The notes under the pieces: model-generated
The model's input: only the letters and a program-made list of their open reading frames with translations
Told to the model about the DNA's origin: nothing
The model's database searches: none
Shown here: positions 1 to 8,003 of the stretch, piece by piece
Numbering within the stretch: the first letter of the stretch is position 1
Layout of the letters: each line of letters opens with the position of its first letter
Translations under genes and position numbers: made by a program
Origin: Eubacteriales bacterium
Lineage (GTDB): Bacteria > Bacillota > Clostridia > Christensenellales > CAG-138
NCBI GenBank assembly: GCA_021373115.1
Contig: JAJFTI010000004.1
Location: 19,304-83,303, forward strand
Direction of reading: 5' to 3'
DNA: 64,000 nt

Positions 1-1142
1 AAGAATGGAAAGGCAAAATAGAAGTCAAGGCGACCGTTCCCGTTGCCACGCGAGAAGACCTTTCGCTGGCGTATACGCCGGGCGTGGCTCAGCCCTGCCT
101 GGAGATTGAAAAGAACGTGGACCTCAGCTACGAATTAACCCGCCGCTGGAATCTCTGCGCGGTGGTAACGGACGGCACCGCCGTGCTCGGCCTTGGCGAC
201 ATCGGTCCGGAAGCGGGCATGCCCGTCATGGAGGGCAAGTGCGTGCTCTTCAAGTCCTTTGGCGACGTGGACGCCTTCCCGCTCTGCATCAAGAGCAAAG
301 AGGTGGACGATATCGTCAACACCGTATATCTCATCAGCGGCAGCTTCGGCGGCATCAACCTGGAGGACATCTCCGCGCCCCGCTGCTTTGAAATTGAGCG
401 CAAGCTCAAGGAAAAATGCGACATTCCGATTTTCCACGACGACCAGCACGGCACCGCCGTGGTTACCCTTGCGGGTCTGATCAACGCCCTGCGCGTGGTC
501 GGCAAGAAGAAGGATTCCGTAAAGATCGTAATTAACGGCGCGGGCGCCGCCGCCATCAGCGTGACGAAGCTGCTGCTTTCGGATGGCTTTCGTGATGTAA
601 CGCTCTGCGACCGCGCGGGCATTATTTACGAAGGCCGCAAGGAAGGCATGAACTGGATCAAGCAGGAGATGGCGCAGATTACGAACCGCGCGAAAAAGCA
701 GGGCTCACTGGCGGACGCGCTGGCTGGCGCGGATGTGTTCATTGGCGTTTCCGCGCCGAACATGGTGACCACCGCGATGGTGAAAACCATGAACAAGGAT
801 GCGATCATCTTTGCCTGCGCGAACCCGACGCCGGAAATCTTTCCGGACGACGCGAAAGCGGGCGGAGCCAAGGTCATTGCGACCGGCAGAAGCGATTATC
901 CGAACCAGATCAACAACGTGCTGGCGTTCCCCGGCATTTTCCGCGGAACGTTCGACGTCCGCGCGCGGGACATCAACGACGAGATGAAGATTGCCGCGGC
1001 GTATGCGCTGGCGGGTTTGATTCCGGCGGATGAATTGAACGCGGACTATATTATCCCAAAGGCGTTCGACCCGCGCGTTGGCAAAACCGTTTCGGCGGCG
1101 GTTGCCGAAGCGGCGAGAAAGAGCGGGGTTGCCCGCATCTAA
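1..1142 (+). CDS. NADP/NAD-dependent malic enzyme, 5' truncated by window edge
   Basis: Malic enzyme converts malate to pyruvate and CO2 with reduction of NAD(P). The frame is open from base 3, reading EWKGKIEV, so the true start lies upstream and only a short N-terminal piece is missing. Visible family signatures are the AYTPGVA stretch, VVTDGTAVLGLGDIGPEAG, the metal-binding region FHDDQHGTA and the Rossmann loop NGAGAAA. The C-terminus ends at a TAA followed at once by a strong terminator, so the gene is the last of its transcript. It is the short (about 380-390 residue) bacterial type without a phosphotransacetylase tail. Cofactor preference cannot be told from this read. Confidence 0.93.
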   Translation, partial: EWKGKIEVKATVPVATREDLSLAYTPGVAQPCLEIEKNVDLSYELTRRWNLCAVVTDGTAVLGLGDIGPEAGMPVMEGKCVLFKSFGDVDAFPLCIKSKEVDDIVNTVYLISGSFGGINLEDISAPRCFEIERKLKEKCDIPIFHDDQHGTAVVTLAGLINALRVVGKKKDSVKIVINGAGAAAISVTKLLLSDGFRDVTLCDRAGIIYEGRKEGMNWIKQEMAQITNRAKKQGSLADALAGADVFIGVSAPNMVTTAMVKTMNKDAIIFACANPTPEIFPDDAKAGGAKVIATGRSDYPNQINNVLAFPGIFRGTFDVRARDINDEMKIAAAYALAGLIPADELNADYIIPKAFDPRVGKTVSAAVAEAARKSGVARI

Positions 1143-1163
1143 GCGCGCGTTTGCTTTCGCACG

Positions 1164-1214
1164 AGAAAAAGACGGTTGCTGTCCGCTTAAACCGGATGGC
1201 GCCGTCTTTTTCGT
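1164..1214 (+). terminator. intrinsic terminator of malic enzyme
   Basis: The arm AAAAAGACGG (1166-1175) pairs with CCGTCTTTTT (1202-1211), with further pairing inside (GTCCG with CGGAT). The right arm runs straight into a T tract. Confidence 0.85.
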
Positions 1215-1249
1215 TTTGTTCGCAGGGCAGGGCGTTTTCCGTAAGGATA

Positions 1250-1278
1250 ATGACAAGCCGGAAAAAACCGGATATAAT
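1250..1278 (+). promoter_or_regulatory. sigma-A type promoter of the diguanylate cyclase gene
   Basis: ATGACA at 1250-1255 and TATAAT at 1273-1278 are separated by 17 bases. They lie about 60 bases before the ATG at 1340 and after the malic enzyme terminator. Confidence 0.75.
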
Positions 1279-1339
1279 GCAGGCAAGTGAAGAAGGATGA
1301 TCGGTTCGCGACATACCGTAACAGAGAGGATGCGACGGC

Positions 1340-3241
1340 ATGAACGACGGTGGATCCCGCAAGTCCGGCTTTTTTGAGCTGGTGAGATATTTCGGATTCA
1401 CGATCATCGCGGTGGTCGTTCTTTTCGCTGACTTTCTGATCGTCAGCGAGAGCATTTCCGCAGAAATTCACAAATCGACCTTTCAGATATTGGAAGACTC
1501 CGCGCAGCGCCAGCGTACGGTGTTCCAGCGCTTTTTTGATCTGATTGCGACGCGCACCGCGCTGATTGCGGAGCACGAAACGCAAACAGGTCCGAGAGAG
1601 ATGGTTGCGTTGCTACGGGAGGAACTCCGGGACAGCGCTTACTCTATCCAAACCGGATTTGCGAACCTGGAGGGCGATCTGTTCGATAGCGATCAGCCCG
1701 GGACAAACGTTTCGGACGAGGCCTGGTTTCAGCAAAGCCGGAGTCAAACAGCAACGCAATTCTTTCTGGTTTCCCGGGATACGGAAGACGGCGCACAGAC
1801 GGATGTGATCGTGTCCGCACCCGCTTACTCCCAGGATGAGGTCAGCGGCGTTCTGTTCGTAACGATTGACGGGAATGAAATAGCAAACAAAATCGAAACG
1901 CTTGCCTACGACGAAAAGGCGGTTTCCGTAATCTGCGATTCCGGCGGGAAAGTGCTGTTTTGCGAATCGCACCTCATCGGCATGCTTGAAGGCGACAGCG
2001 TGTTTGATTATACCAAGCAAGTCTCCATGCAGAAAGGGCAAAGCGCGCTCGGGCTTGCGGCCGCGCTGAAGCGCGGCGAAACCGCCAGCTTCTCTTACAT
2101 GTATGGCGATATGACGTACTACGCCGTTACAACTTCGCTGGAGCTGCTTGACTGGCGTATGATCACGATTATTTCCAGCAAAACGGCAGACGCCGCTTCG
2201 CGTCAGGTAAACGTTTATCTGATTGGAATGCTGGTGATTATGCTGACGGTAGGCATTTCGATGGCGGCGCAGGCTTATGTGCACGAGAGATTTGCGGTGC
2301 GAAAGCTGGAGGAGGACAAAGACCTGCTCCAGCAGAGCACGCAGCGGTATCTGCTGATTACACGGCTTTCCAAAGAGGTTATGTTCCATGTCGATATGGA
2401 TTCGGGTACGATTACTTTTAACGACTGCTTCGAGGAAATGTTCGGCTTCGCGCCGCCGAGCTGCTCCATCCACAATATTGAAAAATGCCTGCCGCTCTTC
2501 GTAAAGGAGGACCAGCAGCGGTTCATTCATATGATGAACCGCCTCCGCGCGGGCGGCGAGGAAGCGAACGAAGAATTGAGAATGGTCAATTCGCGCGGCG
2601 CTGCCCGCTGGAAACGTCTGGAAATCTTTTCCGTCTTCGACCAAAACGGGCAGTCGGCGCAGCTTGTCGGGAAAATTGTGGATATCCAGCGCCAGAAACA
2701 GTCCATGCAGCGTCTGATTCGCCAAGCGGACGGCGAACCGCTGACGGGACTATTGAACCGTGCGGCGATGGAGCGGAACGTCTCGAGCTTTCTTTCCGGC
2801 GAGGGCCTGCACGGCAAACACGCACTCCTGATGATGGACTTCGACAATTTTAAAGCTGTAAACGATACGCTGGGGCATGCCAAGGGGGATGATCTGCTTG
2901 TTTCGTTTGCGGCGGTCATCCGGAGGGTTTTTCGCGCGGGGGACTACTCCTCGCGGATTGGCGGCGACGAATACATGGTGTTTGTGAAGGATATTGACGA
3001 GGAAAGCACGGCGCTGGACAAAGCGGAAACGCTGCGCGGGGAAATGACGGAGCTGAGCCGGAAAATCGGCGTTCCGGTTTCCGTCAGCATCGGCATTGCG
3101 CTCTACGCGCAGGACGGAAAAACCTTTGAGCGGCTCTATCAATCCGCCGACGAAGCGCTCTATCATGTGAAGAACCATGGAAAGAATTCCGCCGTCTTTT
3201 TCTCGGCGCTCGGTAAACCGGAGGCCGAAAGCGACCGCTGA
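1340..3241 (+). CDS. membrane diguanylate cyclase (Cache-like sensor, PAS, GGDEF)
   Basis: Predicted to make cyclic di-GMP from GTP at the membrane in response to an extracytoplasmic signal. Residues about 14-34 form the first membrane helix. A Cache-type extracellular region of about 240 residues follows, then a second helix near 290-310, a PAS region (about 340-450) and a C-terminal GGDEF domain. The active motif is GGDEY (541-545). RAGD sits five residues before it and matches the RxxD inhibitory product-binding site, so feedback inhibition is expected. AGAGAGG about 12 bases upstream supports the ATG. There is no EAL domain, so it should be a synthase only. The signal sensed is unknown. 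Confidence 0.9.
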   Translation: MNDGGSRKSGFFELVRYFGFTIIAVVVLFADFLIVSESISAEIHKSTFQILEDSAQRQRTVFQRFFDLIATRTALIAEHETQTGPREMVALLREELRDSAYSIQTGFANLEGDLFDSDQPGTNVSDEAWFQQSRSQTATQFFLVSRDTEDGAQTDVIVSAPAYSQDEVSGVLFVTIDGNEIANKIETLAYDEKAVSVICDSGGKVLFCESHLIGMLEGDSVFDYTKQVSMQKGQSALGLAAALKRGETASFSYMYGDMTYYAVTTSLELLDWRMITIISSKTADAASRQVNVYLIGMLVIMLTVGISMAAQAYVHERFAVRKLEEDKDLLQQSTQRYLLITRLSKEVMFHVDMDSGTITFNDCFEEMFGFAPPSCSIHNIEKCLPLFVKEDQQRFIHMMNRLRAGGEEANEELRMVNSRGAARWKRLEIFSVFDQNGQSAQLVGKIVDIQRQKQSMQRLIRQADGEPLTGLLNRAAMERNVSSFLSGEGLHGKHALLMMDFDNFKAVNDTLGHAKGDDLLVSFAAVIRRVFRAGDYSSRIGGDEYMVFVKDIDEESTALDKAETLRGEMTELSRKIGVPVSVSIGIALYAQDGKTFERLYQSADEALYHVKNHGKNSAVFFSALGKPEAESDR

Positions 3242-3271
3242 TTTCCGCGGGAAAGCGCGATTGGAACCATC

Positions 3272-3832
3272 ATGAAACGGGAGGACAAATCAACGCAACA
3301 ACAGCAGAGCACCGGTGTAGAAACCGAACCGCAGGCGGCGGTACCCGTCAAGTTCACGAAGAAGCAGAACTTTCTGCAGGGACTCAAGTATCTTTTGTTT
3401 ACCGCTTCGGCGGGAATCATTCAGGCGGCGTCGTTCGCGCTGCTGAACGAGACGATTCATTGGGCATATTGGCCGAGCTATCTGATTGCGCTGACGTTAT
3501 CGGTCGTATACAACTTCACGGTCAACCGGAAGTTCACGTTTAAATCCGCAAAGAACGTTCCGCTCGCAATGACGCAGATTTTCATTTATTATTTAGTTTT
3601 TACGCCGCTCTCCACCTGGTGGGGGGAAGCGCTGACGCTGGCGGGATGGAACGAATACATCGTGCTCTTTGGCACGATGGTGATCAATATGCTCACGGAG
3701 TTCTCCGTCTATCGGTTCATCGTGTTCCGCAAGCACATGTACACCAACAAAGAAGGACAAGCCGAGCTGGCAAAACAACGGGCGGAAGAAAAGATCGAAA
3801 GGACGCCCGGGGAGGGAGCGGAAACCCTCTGA
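3272..3832 (+). CDS. GtrA-like four-helix membrane protein
   Basis: GtrA-family proteins are small integral membrane proteins linked to moving lipid-bound sugars across the membrane, usually next to a glycosyltransferase. Four hydrophobic segments are visible (near residues 30-55, 62-85, 95-115 and 125-150). The family motif NFTVNRKFTF occurs after the second one. A charged N-terminal tail of about 25 residues and a lysine/glutamate-rich C-terminal tail flank the core. The gene starts 30 bases after the diguanylate cyclase and is probably cotranscribed. The ribosome site is weak (GGAA), so a nearby alternative start is possible. No glycosyltransferase partner is adjacent. Confidence 0.8.
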   Translation: MKREDKSTQQQQSTGVETEPQAAVPVKFTKKQNFLQGLKYLLFTASAGIIQAASFALLNETIHWAYWPSYLIALTLSVVYNFTVNRKFTFKSAKNVPLAMTQIFIYYLVFTPLSTWWGEALTLAGWNEYIVLFGTMVINMLTEFSVYRFIVFRKHMYTNKEGQAELAKQRAEEKIERTPGEGAETL

Positions 3833-3877
3833 TCAAACACGATTCGGAATCCCGATCGCAGAAACACGCAGGAAAGC

Positions 3878-3914
3878 AAAAACGGACGCCGGTTTTTCAT
3901 CGGCGCCCGTTTTG
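3878..3914. terminator. bidirectional terminator between gtrA-like gene and ftsH
   Basis: AAAACGGACGCCG pairs with CGGCGCCCGTTTT with one mismatch and a TTTTTCAT loop. There are T tracts on both strands, so it can serve both convergent genes. Confidence 0.8.
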
Positions 3915-3980
3915 TGTTATGCGGAATTTGTGCGGCCCGGCTGCTTTGTTTCTTGCGTCTTTGGCCGCGATTTGGATGCT

Positions 3981-5837
3981 CTACGCGTTGAGCTGAGCCG
4001 GCGCGGCGGGCGCTATTTCGCGGAGCAGCTGCATAAACTCCTCGCCCGAAATCGTTTCCCGCTCAAGCAGGTGTTCCGCGAGCTTATGCAGCGCAACTTC
4101 ATTCTCCCGGAGAATCTGGGTTGCGCGCTGATGCGCTTTTTCCACAATGTCGATGATTTCCGCATCCACACGCGCGGCGGTGTCCGAAGAACAGGTCAGC
4201 GAACCTTCGCTGGCAAGGTAAGGATTATTCTGGCATTCCAATGCAACCATGCCGAACGCGCTGCTCATGCCGTAGCGAACGACCATGGCTTTGGCAATCC
4301 GAGTCGCCTGTTCAATGTCGTTGCTGGCTCCGGTGGTAACGGTACCAAAGACGATCTCCTCCGCGGATCTGCCGCCGGTCAGGGTCGCGATTTTGTTTTC
4401 CGCTTCCTCCCTGGTCATGAGGTAGTGCTCGCTCTCATCCACCTGCATGGTGTATCCCAAAGCGCCGCTTGTGCGCGGAATGATCGTGATCTTATGCACG
4501 GGTGCGGACTCCGTCTGCTTGGCGGCAACCAGCGCGTGTCCGATTTCATGATACGCGACAATCCGCTTCTCCTTTGGGGAGATGACGGCGTTCTTGCGCG
4601 CATAACCCGCGATGACCACCTCGACGCTCTCCTCCAGATCCGCCTGCTCGACGGTGTCCCGCTTCATGCGGACGGCGCGGAGCGCCGCTTCGTTGATGAT
4701 GTTCGCAAGGTCCGCGCCGGAGGCGCCGCTTGTCGCGCGGGCGATGGCTTCGAAATCCACATCCTCGGACATCTTGACGCCGCGCGCATGCACTTTTAGT
4801 ATATCCGTTCTTCCCTTCAGGTCGGGCAGTTCCACATGGATGCGCCGGTCAAAGCGGCCGGGGCGCAGCAACGCGGAATCGAGGGAATCCGGGCGGTTGG
4901 TCGCGGCGAGGATGACGACGCCCTTGCGCGCGTCAAAGCCGTCCATCTCGGTGAGCAGCTGGTTCAGGGTCTGCTCTCGTTCATCGTTGCCGCCGAGCAT
5001 ATTGTCCCGCTTTTTGCCGATGGTGTCGATTTCGTCAATAAATACGATGCAGGGCGCCTTTTGCTCGGCCTGCGAAAACAGGTCGCGTACCTTTGCCGCG
5101 CCCATACCGACAAACATTTCCACGAACGCCGAACCGGAAATACTGAAGAACGGTACGTTCGCTTCTCCCGCAACAGCCTTTGCCAGAAGCGTTTTGCCTG
5201 TACCCGGAGGGCCGACGAGAAGCGCGCCTTTGGGCAGCTTGGCGCCGATATCGGAGTACCGATCCGGGTTGTGCAGAAAGTCTACGATTTCGAGCAGCGC
5301 TTCCTTCGCTTCGTCCTGCCCGGCAACATCGTCAAAGGTTTTTCCCGTCTGCGCTTCCACGTAGATCTTCGCGTTGGCTTTGCCAAAGGAGAGCGCGTTT
5401 CCAATTCCGCCCGGCATGCCGTTTTGTACGCGCTTCATAAGGAACCGGCCGAGCACGATGAAGATCAGGATTGGCAAAAGCCAGCTGATCAGAAAAGACA
5501 AAAGCGGCGAAGCCTGCGTTGGGATGCTTGCGGTAAATGGAACGCCGGCGTCGCTCAGGCGCGAAACAAGCGTTTCGTCCGGCCAGATACCGGTTTTATA
5601 ATACTGCGTTTCCCCGTCTTTTTCGGTGGTAAAGGTGATGGTCTGCGTGGTCTCGTCGCGCGAGACCTCCTTGACCGTGCCGCTGTCCACCATGGACAGG
5701 AATTCGTTATAGCCAACCTCTTTTACCTCGTTTTGCATAAGCTGCGGAAACACCAGCGCGTTGAGCAGCAGAAGCACAATCATGGCGAGGATGGCGTAGT
5801 AATAAATCGGCTTTTTGGATGGGGTGTGTTCGGTCAT
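3981..5837 (-). CDS. ftsH: ATP-dependent zinc metalloprotease FtsH
   Basis: Membrane-anchored AAA+ protease that degrades misfolded membrane proteins and selected regulators. The N-terminal helix (about 11-31), an extracytoplasmic domain and a second helix (about 110-132) precede the AAA domain. That domain has Walker A GPPGTGKT (209-216), Walker B VFIDEID (265-271) and the second region of homology ATNRPDSLDSALLRPGRFDR. The M41 peptidase site is HEIGH (430-434), with a likely third zinc ligand Asp in SNDIEQAT. The usual motif is HEAGH, so the Ile is a mild variant that keeps HExxH. The length of 618 residues is normal. AGGA precedes the ATG. It lies 86 bases downstream of a TetR gene on the same strand. 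Confidence 0.97.
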   Translation of the reverse strand: MTEHTPSKKPIYYYAILAMIVLLLLNALVFPQLMQNEVKEVGYNEFLSMVDSGTVKEVSRDETTQTITFTTEKDGETQYYKTGIWPDETLVSRLSDAGVPFTASIPTQASPLLSFLISWLLPILIFIVLGRFLMKRVQNGMPGGIGNALSFGKANAKIYVEAQTGKTFDDVAGQDEAKEALLEIVDFLHNPDRYSDIGAKLPKGALLVGPPGTGKTLLAKAVAGEANVPFFSISGSAFVEMFVGMGAAKVRDLFSQAEQKAPCIVFIDEIDTIGKKRDNMLGGNDEREQTLNQLLTEMDGFDARKGVVILAATNRPDSLDSALLRPGRFDRRIHVELPDLKGRTDILKVHARGVKMSEDVDFEAIARATSGASGADLANIINEAALRAVRMKRDTVEQADLEESVEVVIAGYARKNAVISPKEKRIVAYHEIGHALVAAKQTESAPVHKITIIPRTSGALGYTMQVDESEHYLMTREEAENKIATLTGGRSAEEIVFGTVTTGASNDIEQATRIAKAMVVRYGMSSAFGMVALECQNNPYLASEGSLTCSSDTAARVDAEIIDIVEKAHQRATQILRENEVALHKLAEHLLERETISGEEFMQLLREIAPAAPAQLNA

Positions 5838-5923
5838 AGTATTCCTGATCTTCCTTTGTTATTGTTTCGAATCATAAACGGTCATAGCGGCGCCGAAACG
5901 GGGCGGAACCGTTTTGTGAATGG

Positions 5924-6490
5924 TTATCTGCCCGTTCCGCAGAGCACGAGTTTCTCGGTGAGTGCCGCCATTTCGGCGGGTGTTTCGCGCATGTCCCGGT
6001 TGAACCATTCGCGGATCATGCCGATGCAGCCGGAGGCGATGAACGAAAAGAAATAGTCGAATTGTTCGGGATTCTTTTTACGCTCCTGCAGCCAGAACTC
6101 AAACACGCGCTCGCGCAGAAGGCCGATGAGCTTGTTGAAAAACGACATATCGCCGTTTCCGCCCAGAAACGCCGCGCAGAGATCGGCATTCTCCTGGAAG
6201 AACCGGTACAGATCGATCAGCATTGGCATCAGACTACCGTGGAGTTCACTCGGCGGGTGCGCCAGCACGAGCGTTTCGAATTCTTCAAAAACCTCTTTTT
6301 CGACCTGCTCTACCATATCGTAAATATCGCGGTAGTGCAGATAAAACGTGCAGCGATTAATATCCACGAGCTGCGCCAGCTCGCGTACGGTGATGTCCTT
6401 AATCGGCTTTTCCCGCATAAGCTGCGTCAGCCCGGCGCGCAGTTGCATGCGCGTTTTTCGCACACGGCGATCCATCTTTTTCGATTCCAC
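5924..6490 (-). CDS. TetR/AcrR family transcriptional regulator
   Basis: The N-terminal helix-turn-helix reads TVRELAQLVDINRCTFYLHY, typical of the TetR subgroup found in Firmicutes (KTR... start, FYLHYRDIYDMVEQVE). The C-terminal ligand domain is about 120 residues and helical. I chose the GTG at 6490, which has AAGGGGGG and GAGG upstream; an ATG at 6475 (MDRRVRK) is the alternative. The open frame extends upstream to 6709, but that part does not resemble the family. A promoter and a small palindrome lie just upstream, suggesting autoregulation. Being cotranscribed with ftsH is possible. The ligand is unknown. Confidence 0.85.
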   Translation of the reverse strand: MESKKMDRRVRKTRMQLRAGLTQLMREKPIKDITVRELAQLVDINRCTFYLHYRDIYDMVEQVEKEVFEEFETLVLAHPPSELHGSLMPMLIDLYRFFQENADLCAAFLGGNGDMSFFNKLIGLLRERVFEFWLQERKKNPEQFDYFFSFIASGCIGMIREWFNRDMRETPAEMAALTEKLVLCGTGR

Positions 6491-6564
6491 GAAGCCTCGT
6501 TCCCCCCTTGCAGTGATTCGATTCTGCCGTTCGCCGCGCATGCGGCAAACACAACCCGAGTGCA

Positions 6565-6574
6565 TGTATTTACA
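6565..6574. promoter_or_regulatory. candidate TetR operator
   Basis: TGTATTTACA carries inverted halves TGTA/TACA and sits just after the -10 box of the leftward tetR promoter, about where transcription starts. The operator role is inferred from position only. Confidence 0.35.
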
Positions 6575-6583
6575 ACTAGCATT

Positions 6584-6612
6584 AATATAATCCAATACAG
6601 ATGATAAATCAA
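6584..6612 (-). promoter_or_regulatory. promoter of tetR (leftward)
   Basis: On the minus strand TTGATT (6612-6607) and TATATT (6589-6584) are 17 bases apart, about 100 bases before the GTG start. Confidence 0.6.
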
Positions 6613-6671
6613 CAAAAGTTGGTGAAACTGGTGTTAACGCAACGTGAACAGAAGCGCGGAGCGAGCCGCCT

Positions 6672-6701
6672 TTTACAAATATTCTTCGTTCGTGGTATAA
6701 T
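6672..6701 (+). promoter_or_regulatory. promoter of the WecE-like gene
   Basis: TTTACA (6672-6677) and a perfect TATAAT (6696-6701) are 18 bases apart. The start codon is 69 bases downstream. Confidence 0.7.
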
Positions 6702-6769
6702 GCCATCACCTGCAGGCGGCGGGATCAATCGGATCCCGCGCCGTGCAATTCGGGTTTTGAGGTGGCAGC

Positions 6770-7912
6770 GTGGAGCGAGTACCGTTTAACATTCCGCCGT
6801 ATATCGGCTTGGAAATGAACTACTTAACACAGGTGGTTGAGTCGCGGAAGATCTGCGGCGACGGCTGCATGACGAAGGCATGCGACCGGAAAATTGAGGA
6901 AATGACCGGCGTAAAACGCTCGCTTCTGACCACGAGCGGTTCCTCCGCACTGGATATGGCGGCGATTCTGACCGGCGTCGGGCCCGGGGACGAAGTGATT
7001 CTGTCCTCCTTTACGTTTTCTTCAACCGCCAATGCGTTTACGCTGCGCGGCGCGCAGGTGGTGTTTGTGGATATCCGCCCGGATACGATGAACATTGACG
7101 AAACGCTGATCGAACGCGCGATTACGCCGCGCACCAGGGTGCTGGTACCCATGCATTATGCCGGCGTTTCCTGCGAAATGGATTCGATTATGGAGCTTGC
7201 GCGCCGCTACGGCCTGCTGGTTGTAGAAGATGCGGCGCAAAGTGTGATGAGCGCATACAAAGACCGATCGCTTGGATCGATCGGCCCGATGGGTTGCTTC
7301 AGTTTTCACGAGACCAAGAACTACAGCATGGGCGAAGGCGGCGCGCTGCTGTTTTCGGACGAGTCGTTCATTGAGCGCGCGGAGATCGTCCGGGAAAAAG
7401 GTACCGACCGCTCGCGGTTTTTACGCGGACAGGTGGACAAGTACACCTGGACGGACATCGGGTCTTCGTTTCTGCCAAGCGAGCTGAACGCGGCTTACCT
7501 GCTCGCGCAGCTGGAGCATGCGCAGCTGATCTACGACGACCGCATGCGAAGCTGGAATCAATACCACGCCGCGTTTGCGGCTCTGGAAGCAAGCGGCCGC
7601 GTGGTGCGCCCCGTGATTCCGGAAGGCTGCACGCATAATGCGCACATGTATTATCTGAAAGCAAAGGATATCCAGGAACGCACGGAACTGATCCGCTATT
7701 TAAGCGAAACGGCGAATGTTGGCGCGGTGTTCCATTATATTCCGCTGCATTCCGCGCCCGCGGGGCTGAAATACGGCCGTTTCGTCGGGGAGGATAACTA
7801 TACGACAAAGGAGAGCGAGCGCTTGCTTCGCCTGCCCATGTTCTATGGGTTAACTCCGGCGCAGGTTGATCGCGTGGTCAACGCGGTATACGATTTTTAC
7901 GCGAAGCGCTGA
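6770..7912 (+). CDS. wecE: dTDP-4-amino-4,6-dideoxygalactose transaminase (WecE/RffA type)
   Basis: PLP-dependent DegT/DnrJ/EryC1 aminotransferase. It is expected to transfer an amino group to a dTDP-4-keto-6-deoxy sugar for a surface polysaccharide. The sequence closely follows enterobacterial RffA: VPFNIPP near the start, VFVDIRPDTMNIDETLI, HYAGVSCEMD, VVEDAAQ and FSFHETKNY with the PLP lysine at about 183, then REKGT, FHYIPLH and TTKESERLLRLP. The start is GTG with GAGG seven bases upstream. Length 380 residues is typical. It stands alone with its own promoter and terminator, with no other dTDP-sugar genes next to it, so its pathway partners must be elsewhere. Confidence 0.9.
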   Translation: MERVPFNIPPYIGLEMNYLTQVVESRKICGDGCMTKACDRKIEEMTGVKRSLLTTSGSSALDMAAILTGVGPGDEVILSSFTFSSTANAFTLRGAQVVFVDIRPDTMNIDETLIERAITPRTRVLVPMHYAGVSCEMDSIMELARRYGLLVVEDAAQSVMSAYKDRSLGSIGPMGCFSFHETKNYSMGEGGALLFSDESFIERAEIVREKGTDRSRFLRGQVDKYTWTDIGSSFLPSELNAAYLLAQLEHAQLIYDDRMRSWNQYHAAFAALEASGRVVRPVIPEGCTHNAHMYYLKAKDIQERTELIRYLSETANVGAVFHYIPLHSAPAGLKYGRFVGEDNYTTKESERLLRLPMFYGLTPAQVDRVVNAVYDFYAKR

Positions 7913-7962
7913 TTCGCGGTATTCCAAGGATAGCCCTGCATCTTCATCTTTTCGCTCCCAAT

Positions 7963-8001
7963 TTTAAGGGATTCCGTTTCAGCAACGGAATCCCTTCGTT
8001 T
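7963..8001. terminator. bidirectional terminator
   Basis: GGGATTCCGTT (7968-7978) pairs perfectly with AACGGAATCCC (7984-7994). It lies between two convergent genes. Confidence 0.85.
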
Positions 8002-8003
8002 TG

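Noticed and set aside
3912..4799. Long rightward open frame opposite ftsH (similar long frames lie opposite gltS-like, symporter, tig, clpX, deoD and htpG genes)
   Set aside because: Composition artefact of strong third-position GC bias; no ribosome site, no family match, and the opposite strand carries a certain gene.
3981..5837. HEIGH in FtsH as an inactivating change
   Set aside because: HExxH is preserved; the Ala to Ile change at a non-ligand position should keep zinc binding.
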